Translations under genes and position numbers: made by a program
From: Thermoplasmata archaeon
Lineage (GTDB): Archaea; Thermoplasmatota; Thermoplasmata; Halarchaeoplasmatales; Halarchaeoplasmataceae
Length of the DNA stretch: 18,464 nucleotides
Reading direction: 5' to 3'
Assembly: GCA_019594305.1 (NCBI GenBank)
Contig: JAFDTZ010000038.1
Location: 1-18,464 of the forward strand
Notes under the pieces: generated by a model
Database searches by the model: none
Told to the model about the DNA's origin: nothing
What the model saw: only the letters and a program-made list of their open reading frames with translations
In this document: piece by piece, positions 6,504 to 13,552 of the stretch
How positions within the stretch are numbered: the stretch's first letter is position 1
Layout: the number at the start of each line of letters is the position of its first letter

Positions 6504-7337
6504 TTAGTGAATGTATTTTCGAAGGGCATGGGCAACACCCCCTTCCTCGCACGACGGTACCACATGGTCCGCGACCTTCTTGACGTAGTCCGGAGAATTT
6601 CCCATGGCGATACCTATACCCGCGGCCTTCAACATGTCGATATCGACCTCGTCATCGCCTATGGCCAGAACATCCTCGATGGAGATATTCAACCTTTCAC
6701 ATACCAGCTCCACGCCTCTCACCTTTGAAGTACCTCTAGTGTATATGGTCAGTGCCTTTAGCTCTCCCATCCTGTGATGCCTGTGCGTACATGTATCATC
6801 CTTTAATTCGGAATTCACGAACCTCTCCATGTCCCCGACACCGTCATCGCCGTTAACCTCCGTGTGCATCATGTAACTCACCGGCGGTCCCCATTCCAGG
6901 GCTTGAATGTTTGATTTTATCACGTGTGCCACGGGATTCTCGGATCTGCTGATCACCGGCAAATCCCTCCTCTCCTTCCAGTACTTCCTTTCGCCGAAGA
7001 TGGTGGTTATCTCGTATCCCATCTTGTCGGCGTACTCAGATATCTTTCTTGCCACGGGCATTTCGAGTGTGCTAGTCATCCAGCTATCATCTTCGTTTGC
7101 ACGGTGCCAACTCGGCCCGAGGACCATTGCACCGTTGAGGCAGATAAGGGGTACGTCTGTTACCGGTAAACCTTGGAGTAACATGTAAGTTGAAAAACGC
7201 ATCCTTGTGGTTGCGGGTATCACCGGTATTCCCTTGGATATGGTATCCTCCACAGCCGATCTGTCTTCTACCGAAATATTTCCGTCGTGCACAAGAGTAC
7301 CGTCTAGGTCTATGAAAACAGCCTTTATGTCCCTCAA
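6504..7337 (-). CDS. HAD-superfamily (class IIB, Cof-like) phosphatase, TTG start
   Basis: A 277-residue cytoplasmic hydrolase with all HAD motifs: motif I FIDLDGTLV (8-16, nucleophile D10 and acid D12), motif II Thr in PATTRMR (41-47), motif III K205 in GTSKVRGVEL, and motif IV AIGDDEVDIDML (215-226). A large insert between motifs II and III (about 85-190) is the C2-type cap that sets substrate choice. Archaeal relatives include phosphoglycolate phosphatases and sugar-phosphate phosphatases, and the substrate here cannot be assigned. The start codon is TTG at 7337, overlapping the TGA stop of nadA by 4 nt, with GGGAGAGG just upstream. No ATG lies close to motif I. The overlap marks translational coupling with quinolinate synthase, so a role in cofactor or metabolite-repair chemistry is possible but unproven. 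Confidence 0.85.
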   Translation of the reverse strand: MRDIKAVFIDLDGTLVHDGNISVEDRSAVEDTISKGIPVIPATTRMRFSTYMLLQGLPVTDVPLICLNGAMVLGPSWHRANEDDSWMTSTLEMPVARKISEYADKMGYEITTIFGERKYWKERRDLPVISRSENPVAHVIKSNIQALEWGPPVSYMMHTEVNGDDGVGDMERFVNSELKDDTCTHRHHRMGELKALTIYTRGTSKVRGVELVCERLNISIEDVLAIGDDEVDIDMLKAAGIGIAMGNSPDYVKKVADHVVPSCEEGGVAHALRKYIH

Positions 7338-8242
7338 TTTCCTCTCCCGATCTCCATCATCCTTTCCAGTGGTTTTCTCGCCCTTTCCATCAATTTTTTG
7401 TCTATGTCCACTACCGGCTGTAGCTCTTTCAGTGACCGCAAAACCTTATCGGTGGTGATCTTCTTCATGTTCTGGCAGAGTGGGTCGTCGGGGAAGTAAA
7501 ATTCCTTGTCAGGTGCTTGTATTCGCATACGATGGCCCATCTCCATCTCCGTACCTATTATCAACCTTTTCGCATGGGATTCCACCGCCCTCTTCAACAT
7601 GCCGGCGGTTGAGCCTACGTAGTCCGCTATATCCACCACCTCGGGTTTACACTCGGGATGCACCAGTACCTCCGCATCGGGATATCTATCCTTGAGTTCC
7701 ATTATGCTTTTCACCGTTATGTTATCGTGGGTACCGCAGTACCCCTCCCAGAGGGTTATCTCCTTATCCTTTACGAACCGTGTAATATAGTCCCCGAGGT
7801 TCCTATCGGGCAGAAAAAGTACTTTGTGTTCCCGGAGGCTTTTTACCACTTTAACGGCGTTGGAAGAGGTACAGCACACATCAGATTCCGCCTTGGTCTC
7901 TACGTTGGTATTTACGTAGGAAACCACGGCCGTATCAGGGTTCTTCCTTTTGAATTCCCTCAACTCGTCAATATCTACCATGGCCGCCATGGGGCAGCGT
8001 GCCTTTGGCTCCGGGTGAATGACGGTTTTATCCGTATTCAGTATCAAGGCGGATTCCGCCATGAAGTCCACACCGCAGAAAACGACGTATTCCACGTCTA
8101 GCTCGGTCACCTTCTTCGCCAGTCCGAAGGAGTCCCCCGCGTAATCCGCGGCATCCTGAATGGGCCCTATCTGGTAATTGTGGGCCACGAGAACGATATC
8201 GCCTCTTTCTTTCAGTGCCTTTACCTCGTCTTGAAAGGACAT
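7334..8242 (-). CDS. nadA: Quinolinate synthase NadA
   Basis: A 302-residue Fe-S enzyme that condenses iminoaspartate with dihydroxyacetone phosphate to give quinolinate, the NAD precursor. Family motifs are AHNYQ (20-24), the AGDSFGLAK stretch (35-43), GVDFMAESA (57-65), CTSSNAV (124-130), PDRNLGDY (145-152), HPEC (195-198), GSTAGM (210-215) and GTEMEMGHRM (230-239). The three cluster ligands expected by family spacing are C83, C169 and C256, which match the three-Cys pattern of the compact archaeal/Thermotoga-type enzymes. The partners nadB or L-aspartate dehydrogenase and nadC are not in the window. A box A at 8262-8271 lies 25 nt upstream, giving a leaderless mRNA. The downstream HAD gene is translationally coupled. 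Confidence 0.96.
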   Translation of the reverse strand: MSFQDEVKALKERGDIVLVAHNYQIGPIQDAADYAGDSFGLAKKVTELDVEYVVFCGVDFMAESALILNTDKTVIHPEPKARCPMAAMVDIDELREFKRKNPDTAVVSYVNTNVETKAESDVCCTSSNAVKVVKSLREHKVLFLPDRNLGDYITRFVKDKEITLWEGYCGTHDNITVKSIMELKDRYPDAEVLVHPECKPEVVDIADYVGSTAGMLKRAVESHAKRLIIGTEMEMGHRMRIQAPDKEFYFPDDPLCQNMKKITTDKVLRSLKELQPVVDIDKKLMERARKPLERMMEIGRGN

Positions 8243-8261
8243 GGAGCATCCATAAATAACT

Positions 8262-8271
8262 ATAATATAAA
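8262..8271 (-). promoter_or_regulatory. Box A/TATA promoter of nadA-HAD
   Basis: The minus strand reads TTTATATTAT, centred 25 nt before the nadA ATG and preceded by a purine-rich AAAGG as expected for a TFB recognition element. It predicts a leaderless transcript. Confidence 0.65.
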
Positions 8272-8304
8272 CCTTTTACCTCTTATGGTACATTGAAGAT
8301 GTGA

Positions 8305-11300
8305 TCAAAACAATTCGGTGCACTTATCCACCCAGGGTACCATTCCCATGTTTCGGAATATCTTCAACGCCCTTTCCGTGTATACTCTCGCACCTTCCCT
8401 TTCTCCCTTCCTTTCGAGGTGGATAGCGTACTCGTAACACGTCTTTGCCAGTTCCTTATCATCTCCTATACCTGTGAAAATGGATTCTGCACTATCCAGC
8501 TCTTCGGCGGCCTTGTCAAAATTTCGTGATACGCTGAATACCTTACCCAAACTACGACATGCAATTCCTTCATCCCTGCCGCTACTTATCTCCTGAGCCG
8601 TTTCGACCGCTCTTTCGGCGTATTCAAGGGCTTTTTGTAGTTCATTCATACCCAGATACACCTCGGATATGCCGCTACACAGGTGTATCGAAAGTATCTT
8701 ATCTCCGACCTCCTGGGAATACGACAAACTGCGCAGGTAATACCCCAAAGCCCCTTTCGGCTGACCCATGTATGACAAAACCTCTCCCATGTTGTTCAGC
8801 GACTCTGCTATTGACCATTTGTTACCTACCTTCTCCCGTATCTCAAGGCTGCGCTGGAATAATTCGATGGAATTTCGGTATTCGCCCTTGTCTAGATAGA
8901 CCCCGCCGATGTTGTTTATTACCGCTGCAACCCCCGAGGTATCCCCCAATTTTTCCTTTATCTCCAGGCTGCGTTGGTAACTTTCCAGTGCCAGCTCAAG
9001 CTCCCCCTTCCCACTGTGAATTATGCCCATGTTGTTCAATGATTGGGCGATACCCCATTTGTTCCCGATATTTTCCTCTATCTCGAGACTGCCCTCGTTA
9101 CATTCCTGGGCCTTCTCCCATTCACCAAGGTCCATGTACACTATGCCGATATTATTCAGCGCCGAGGCTATTCCCGTCATGTCCTCCAGCCTCTCCATTA
9201 CCTCCAGGCTATTCCGGTAACAGGCGAGTCCCTGGTCGTACCCACCCCTGCTAAGATGAATATTACCCATGGCCCTCAGGGCGTTTCCAACGTCCCTCTC
9301 GCTTTCGAACTTATTGAAGATATCCAGGGCGTCGGTGTAATATTTCATGGCAGTATCGAGGTCACCACTCTTCCAATGTGCGTTTCCCTCTACCACCAGT
9401 ATTCTGCCTTTCTCAGCACTATTTTCTCCTCCCAGAAGCTCTTTAGTTTTTGATGTTGTTTCCCATAATCTTTTGAAATCACTGCTCTTTTCGTGTATCT
9501 CACCGATTTTTCTCAGGTTCCTTACCTTGGCTTCCATGTTTTTTGCCAATTTCCCGGCATCCGTAAAGTGATCCACTGCTTCCCCGTAATTACCCCTGGT
9601 AGCATAAATATGTCCCAGGGCTTCCAATACCCTGACCCTGTCTTCATCCTCTAGGGCGGTTTCCAGGGCAAGGCGGTACGAATCTATAGCCTCGGAGTTG
9701 GCGTATCTCTCACGGGCGTTGTCACCCGCCTTCACCAGGTATTCGGAGGCCCTATGGTCACCTGCACGGTGGTAATGGTATGCCAGTTCGTTTATTACCT
9801 CATCGATATCATCCTTGTATAGTTCTCGGATGGAATCTCCCACCAGCCGGTGAAATTCGGCCCTCAATTCTTCCATAATTCCGTTGTAGAGTACTTCCGT
9901 TATCTTCGTGTGGTCGAATCGGTATTTTTTCGGTAGTGAATGTATCAAGCGGTGGGTTTTTTCGATATCGCCCAGATTCTTCAGCAGTGTGAGGCGGTCC
10001 ATTTCAAGGGTCTTGCCCACAACATGGGAACGGAATTCCAATCCCTCTATACTGGCACATTCCAATATCTCTCTCTGAATGCTCATCAACCTGTCCAAAC
10101 GGCGTGTGATCACATCGTACACTTTCGAGGGGATATTCACCCTGTCAATGTCTGCCCATTCCTCTTCGGAGTCCTTTTTTATCTGGCCTTCCTCTGCCAG
10201 GAGCTTGACCACCTCGAGTATGAAGAATGGATTTCCCTCGGTCTCCTTGTGTATCCTTTCCATCAACCCTTGGCCGAAACCCACCTTACCCAGCACGGAT
10301 CGTATCACCTCGCATGTGTCTCCGATACCCAGACGTTTCAGCTCGATCTTCTCCAGAAGGTTCTCTCGACTCATATTCTGCATGACGGTATCCAGCTGGT
10401 GAGGATGACCGTCCGAGGTCTTCATGATGTCCTCGGGACGGTACGTACCCAGGATTAGTACCCTGTTCCCCTTAGTGTTCCTTGCGAGGTAGTGTAAAAG
10501 ACCGAGGGTGGTTTGGTCAGCCCACTGAAGGTCGTCCATGAACAGAACTAACGCTCTTTCGGTGGAGATCCTCTGCATACCCAACAGAACGTTATCAAAT
10601 AAATTTTCCTGCTTTAACTTCGGGTCGTCCACCAGGAACTCGCCGTCGTACTTTTTCGAGCGGACGAACCATGATATGTGGGGTTCCAGGGCAGCAGCTT
10701 TAGATGCCCTACCGTCCCAATCTTCCAAAAGACCCTCTACCTCTTTCAACACCCTTAACATGTCGTCTATAAGGAACTCGTTGGGGGTGCCTTTGATAAC
10801 GCACACAAGGGTTGCCTTGTTAAAGGTCTCCATCAGTATCGTGTACTTACCGTATTTGATGGAATTGAGCCCTTTACCACTCTTACCCATGTTGGCCATG
10901 GAATCGGTGACGAAGTTGCCAACGGCGGAGAGCATGGATGCGAATATATCCGGGTCCAGCTCGGTCTTTTTACGCTCTGCCTTGTTCACCAGCATTCCGT
11001 TGTTGTCCATCAGGTATACTGATATGATCCTGGGCGGCGGATGTCCGGATATCAAATGATACATATCGGAATTACGAAGGGCCTCCCGCATCGGCATCAA
11101 GGGCTCGAGATTCTCCGTCAGGCACCACCCCCTGATGACCAGGGCGCCTGCTTTTTCGGCTTTATCGATGAGTTCCGATACGAGTCTGGTCTTGCCCAGT
11201 CCAGCTTCACCGGAAACGTAAACCGTAACGCCCCTTCCCTTTACAGCATCTTCAAACCTGTCTTGCAGCACGGACAGTTCCTTGCCGCGTCCCACCATCT

Positions 11301-11340
11301 CAGGCTGTTTCCAGACGGTCTCCATGTTTGCTCGTAACAT
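8305..11340 (-). CDS. Large ATPase-TPR signalling protein with an inserted domain
   Basis: A 1011-residue protein resembling COG3899-type predicted ATPases (STAND/AAA_16-like) followed by TPRs. Walker A GEAGLGKT is at 44-51, Walker B LVLFMDDLQWAD at 264-275, a sensor-like GTYRPED at 298-304 and EGNPFFILEVVKLL at 368-381. A winged-helix-like stretch follows to about 480. From about 540 to 1000 there are roughly 40-residue TPR units, the clearest at 724-890, repeating the pattern ALNNIG--Y---G-W--A. Residues 102-210 are an extra domain between Walker A and B, beginning with PPPRIISVYLMDNNGML and ending in LEDWDG. It resembles roadblock/longin-like modules. No transmembrane segment or output enzyme domain is visible. 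The family typically senses or scaffolds, but the ligand is unknown. The ATG at 11340 is used. ATG 11325 is equally possible because it lies 27 nt from the box A. Confidence 0.85.
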   Translation of the reverse strand: MLRANMETVWKQPEMVGRGKELSVLQDRFEDAVKGRGVTVYVSGEAGLGKTRLVSELIDKAEKAGALVIRGWCLTENLEPLMPMREALRNSDMYHLISGHPPPRIISVYLMDNNGMLVNKAERKKTELDPDIFASMLSAVGNFVTDSMANMGKSGKGLNSIKYGKYTILMETFNKATLVCVIKGTPNEFLIDDMLRVLKEVEGLLEDWDGRASKAAALEPHISWFVRSKKYDGEFLVDDPKLKQENLFDNVLLGMQRISTERALVLFMDDLQWADQTTLGLLHYLARNTKGNRVLILGTYRPEDIMKTSDGHPHQLDTVMQNMSRENLLEKIELKRLGIGDTCEVIRSVLGKVGFGQGLMERIHKETEGNPFFILEVVKLLAEEGQIKKDSEEEWADIDRVNIPSKVYDVITRRLDRLMSIQREILECASIEGLEFRSHVVGKTLEMDRLTLLKNLGDIEKTHRLIHSLPKKYRFDHTKITEVLYNGIMEELRAEFHRLVGDSIRELYKDDIDEVINELAYHYHRAGDHRASEYLVKAGDNARERYANSEAIDSYRLALETALEDEDRVRVLEALGHIYATRGNYGEAVDHFTDAGKLAKNMEAKVRNLRKIGEIHEKSSDFKRLWETTSKTKELLGGENSAEKGRILVVEGNAHWKSGDLDTAMKYYTDALDIFNKFESERDVGNALRAMGNIHLSRGGYDQGLACYRNSLEVMERLEDMTGIASALNNIGIVYMDLGEWEKAQECNEGSLEIEENIGNKWGIAQSLNNMGIIHSGKGELELALESYQRSLEIKEKLGDTSGVAAVINNIGGVYLDKGEYRNSIELFQRSLEIREKVGNKWSIAESLNNMGEVLSYMGQPKGALGYYLRSLSYSQEVGDKILSIHLCSGISEVYLGMNELQKALEYAERAVETAQEISSGRDEGIACRSLGKVFSVSRNFDKAAEELDSAESIFTGIGDDKELAKTCYEYAIHLERKGEREGARVYTERALKIFRNMGMVPWVDKCTELF

Positions 11341-11347
11341 CTAGTTG

Positions 11348-11357
11348 ATAAATAATA
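11348..11357 (-). promoter_or_regulatory. Possible box A before the ATPase-TPR gene
   Basis: The minus strand reads TATTATTTAT in the 34-nt gap after trmO. It is only about 12 nt from the ATG at 11340 but about 27 nt from the in-frame ATG at 11325. It therefore either favours the shorter start or is not the true promoter. Confidence 0.4.
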
Positions 11358-11374
11358 CTATCGGAGATACCTTC

Positions 11375-11857
11375 CTATCCGAACCTGCCGTCGGCCTTTG
11401 TTTTCGACACATCGACCCCGGTGCTTGTCAGCCATCCCGTACTGCTAACATCTCTATGGTCGAATTCAGGTACGTAGGGTTTGATGTCCAGAAGCGGCGT
11501 ACCGTCCAGAATGTCCATATCCTTAACGTTTACCCGATTCTCTTTTACACCAGTCAACCGGACCACCGAGATACCTATGGGGTTGGGTCTTTTGGGTGCC
11601 CGGGTGGAGAACAATCCACGCTCTTCTTTGTCCAAAAAGGGTTTTACCGTAAGCGAATAGTTTTTCGACAGATGAAAGTGATACGGCAGTATAATATGCG
11701 AAAAACCTTCCAGGTCCTTCAAACCGTCCCGGTATTCAGGATTTACTTCCAGGTATCCGTCGATGCCAACCGCCCCCGTAGGTTGGATGGGCATGCCCTT
11801 GATGTCCTTGTAGGGCGAGTGTATGGTCCCTATGGCTCTGTAGATTATTTCAGACAT
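11375..11857 (-). CDS. trmO: tRNA (adenine-N6)-methyltransferase TrmO (TsaA/UPF0066 family)
   Basis: A 160-residue protein of the TsaA-like beta-barrel family. E. coli TrmO uses S-adenosylmethionine to N6-methylate t6A37 of certain tRNAs. Family signatures are IGTIHSPYK (9-17), LEGFSHI (49-55), GLFSTRAPKRPNPIGIS (81-97, the hallmark segment) and DGTPLLDIKPYVPEFD (118-133). It matches the short single-domain archaeal form and lacks the C-terminal extension of the E. coli enzyme. The protein is soluble. A box A at 11875-11887 lies about 24 nt upstream, giving a leaderless transcript that may continue into the ATPase-TPR gene 34 nt downstream. The activity is inferred from the family, and archaeal members are little tested. 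Confidence 0.9.
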   Translation of the reverse strand: MSEIIYRAIGTIHSPYKDIKGMPIQPTGAVGIDGYLEVNPEYRDGLKDLEGFSHIILPYHFHLSKNYSLTVKPFLDKEERGLFSTRAPKRPNPIGISVVRLTGVKENRVNVKDMDILDGTPLLDIKPYVPEFDHRDVSSTGWLTSTGVDVSKTKADGRFG

Positions 11858-11874
11858 GTTAGTGGTATAACATC

Positions 11875-11887
11875 ATTTAATAAAATA
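11875..11887 (-). promoter_or_regulatory. Box A/TATA promoter of trmO
   Basis: The minus strand reads TATTTTATTAAAT, centred 24 nt before the trmO ATG, in the 53-nt gap after the dehalogenase-like gene. It predicts a leaderless transcript. Confidence 0.55.
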
Positions 11888-11910
11888 GCTGCCGTTCAAA
11901 GGGTCTGTCT

Positions 11911-12912
11911 TTAACCTTTGGTGAAGATGCATTCCGAGATACAGCTGGAACAGTCTCCTCCGTTACCGACCCAGAATTTGTAGCATCTGTCCACATCCAC
12001 CGCCCATCTCTTTATCCCGGGGTTGTTGCTCTCTGATACGGTTTGGTAGGAAGGCTCGTCTTCCGAGGATATGGCATCGACCTCACAGGTATCCGCACAT
12101 CTTTTACATTTTTTGCAGTACCCGGCGATTCCAAAATCTCTCGGTTCGTCTGAAGCCAGGGGTAGATCGGTGAACACCTTGCATATCTTTACGGCAGGGC
12201 CGAACTCGGGAGTTATCAACAAACCGTTCCTTCCCATCTCACCCAGGCCTGCTTGTACGGCCAGTGGTATGCTGAGTGCGGTATCGTTTCCCATGGGGAT
12301 AGCCTTGTAGCCCAGTGTGCGTATGAAACGTGCCATGCAGCCTATAACAAAGGCCATCCTGGAATATCCCAGGGCGTTCTGAGCCCCTGCGACCATGGAC
12401 GGTGACTCCTCCAACGCTTCCTTATCGATCTTGATGAGCATGACTACGGCGTTCTTGTATTCTTCCGGTATGTCGATAGGCTTTCCGTTCATGTCGCGGG
12501 AGTACAGCCAATCATGGTTTACTTCCGTTATCCCCGCCTTGCAGGCACCGTAGATCCCGGCGGTCTCCTTGACTAGCTTGGCCATTTTTTCCTTATCATC
12601 GACTTCGTATTTGTCCAAAGTGGCTTCTTCCATTACGGTGTTAGCATCCGCCGATTCGTCCCAGCCGAAAGCCTCGTGAAAATGGTCGTAAACCGCCCAT
12701 GCCCCTCGCACCCTGGCAAAGTCGATGTGTGTATACCCTTCCACATTCTCGTCGATTATTTCTTTTACCAGATCGAACATACCTACCTTATGGAAGTCCG
12801 CATCGATGTCGTGGATCATCCTGCCGAAAACATTCTTTCTTTGATCGAATCTTCGGTACGTATCATAATCGACCTCGACCGGTAGGATCGGTTTTTTGTT
12901 TTCGGTGGGCAT
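11911..12912 (-). CDS. Reductive dehalogenase-like corrinoid/Fe-S protein (cytoplasmic)
   Basis: A 333-residue protein with the core of the reductive dehalogenase (RdhA) family, in which cobalamin and two Fe-S clusters remove halogens from organic substrates. Recognisable segments are GACKAGITEVNHDWLYS (122-138) and LGYKAIPMGNDTALSIPLAV (200-219). The hallmark GLGEMGRNGLLITPEFGP (222-239) and CKVFTDLPL (244-252) follow. Cys ligands are C266, C269, C272, C276 and then C310, C321, C324, C328. In both clusters the Pro that usually follows the last Cys is absent (CEVDAI and CIFTKG). The chain ends five residues after C328, shorter than respiratory RdhAs. There is no twin-arginine signal, no transmembrane segment and no rdhB anchor gene nearby, so it should be cytoplasmic. 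Related non-respiratory proteins or epoxyqueuosine-reductase-like enzymes are alternatives, and the substrate is unknown. It has its own promoter at 12939-12946. Confidence 0.82.
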   Translation of the reverse strand: MPTENKKPILPVEVDYDTYRRFDQRKNVFGRMIHDIDADFHKVGMFDLVKEIIDENVEGYTHIDFARVRGAWAVYDHFHEAFGWDESADANTVMEEATLDKYEVDDKEKMAKLVKETAGIYGACKAGITEVNHDWLYSRDMNGKPIDIPEEYKNAVVMLIKIDKEALEESPSMVAGAQNALGYSRMAFVIGCMARFIRTLGYKAIPMGNDTALSIPLAVQAGLGEMGRNGLLITPEFGPAVKICKVFTDLPLASDEPRDFGIAGYCKKCKRCADTCEVDAISSEDEPSYQTVSESNNPGIKRWAVDVDRCYKFWVGNGGDCSSCISECIFTKG

Positions 12913-12938
12913 TTACGGAGATACAAGTTTTGCGTACG

Positions 12939-12946
12939 ATAAATAA
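12939..12946 (-). promoter_or_regulatory. Box A/TATA promoter of the dehalogenase-like gene
   Basis: The minus strand reads TTATTTAT preceded by GAAAG, a good TFB recognition element plus box A. Its centre is about 30 nt before the ATG at 12912, predicting a leader of only a few nucleotides. Confidence 0.55.
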
Positions 12947-13190
12947 CTTTCTTCGAGAAATAAGCGGTCTAGGTTGATTTTTTGGTGAACTTCCAGGCAC
13001 TCTGTGGTGGTGATATTGTATCAAACACTCACCTTTAACTTACTTTCATATATTCTGCCAGAAAAGCTTGAAGAGGTTCCTTTCTCCTGCTCAGTTTCAT
13101 GGTTTTCAAAACAGTGGGTTATTTCTCGATGTTTCCTAAGGTGGGAAATACGTTGGGGACTAAACACTCAAGGGATCGGCAGGGATAAAA
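12947..13190. other. Non-coding stretch between divergent promoters
   Basis: No convincing gene is seen here. Short open frames exist on both strands but lack protein-like composition or promoters at the right distance. The only structure noted is a weak TTTCC/GGAAA inverted repeat near 13133-13148. No tRNA-like or riboswitch-like fold was recognised by eye. The stretch separates the minus-strand block from the plus-strand genes on the right. Confidence 0.5.
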
Positions 13191-13200
13191 AATATATATC
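13191..13200 (+). promoter_or_regulatory. Box A/TATA promoter before the broken small gene
   Basis: AATATATATC preceded by GGGATAAAA is a strong box A centred about 28 nt before the ATG at 13224. This is the same arrangement as for the intact genes here and supports a real transcript starting at that small gene. Confidence 0.5.
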
Positions 13201-13223
13201 ACCACCACCGACTTAACCCGATA

Positions 13224-13475
13224 ATGGTGGAGAACCCCAGCGGACCCCAACGAAAGATAGTGGAATACGAGCCGTCCATGGCCGGGCGGGTTCGGAGGAG
13301 GTGCACCTTTTGACGAAGAACTGGTCAGGGATTGGCTTAATGATGAGATCAACATGGCATTCCTGGGTACCAGGATATTCAGCGAACCGCTGGAGAAGAA
13401 AGGATCGAGATGGGCATCATACTAGACCCTTCCGAAAAGGATATGGAAATAGCCAGAAGGGCATTACGCTCGTGA
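13224..13475 (+). pseudogene. Small unrecognised gene interrupted by two compensating frameshifts
   Basis: From ATG 13224 the frame reads MVENPSGPQRKIVEYEPSMA and then runs into an early stop at 13311. From about 13285 the next frame reads GGFGGGAPFDEELVRDWLND and on through FLGTRIFSEPLE. From about 13398 the first frame resumes as ERIEMGIILDPSEKDMEIA and ends at TGA 13473-13475. Removing one G in the GGG at 13284-13286 and adding one G near 13395 restores a single 83-residue acidic protein. Coding-like, mutually compatible fragments in two frames behind a proper promoter suggest a real gene. It was broken either by mutation or by homopolymer sequencing errors. I do not recognise the product. 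The Gly-rich turn followed by two predicted helices is all that can be said. Confidence 0.55.
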
Positions 13476-13521
13476 TGGTATATCATTTTTTGAGGTTGTG
13501 TTTGGTTCGATGGACAATAAG

Positions 13522-13530
13522 ATTAAATAT
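13522..13530 (+). promoter_or_regulatory. Box A/TATA promoter of the giant surface-protein gene
   Basis: ATTAAATAT is centred about 27 nt before the ATG at 13553, fitting a leaderless transcript. The AT-rich stretch up to the start holds other weaker TATA-like words. Confidence 0.5.
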
Positions 13531-13552
13531 GACTATAAAGGGTTAAATACAC

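Noticed and set aside
8559..9254. A 231-codon Cys/Pro-rich frame opposite the TPR region
   Set aside because: Its repetitive look mirrors the antisense of the TPR units, and no promoter or ribosome site supports it.
11345..11914. A 189-codon frame opposite trmO
   Set aside because: It is fully antisense to trmO, which carries clear family motifs.
5511..12912. A defence island or mobile element
   Set aside because: Neighbouring genes are housekeeping or transport genes with normal spacing. No integrase, transposase, terminal repeats or tRNA target site is seen.
13004..13216. A 70-codon plus-strand frame in the gap before the broken gene
   Set aside because: Its composition is unlike a protein (Trp, Cys and aromatic-rich without order), and it overlaps the box A of the next gene.
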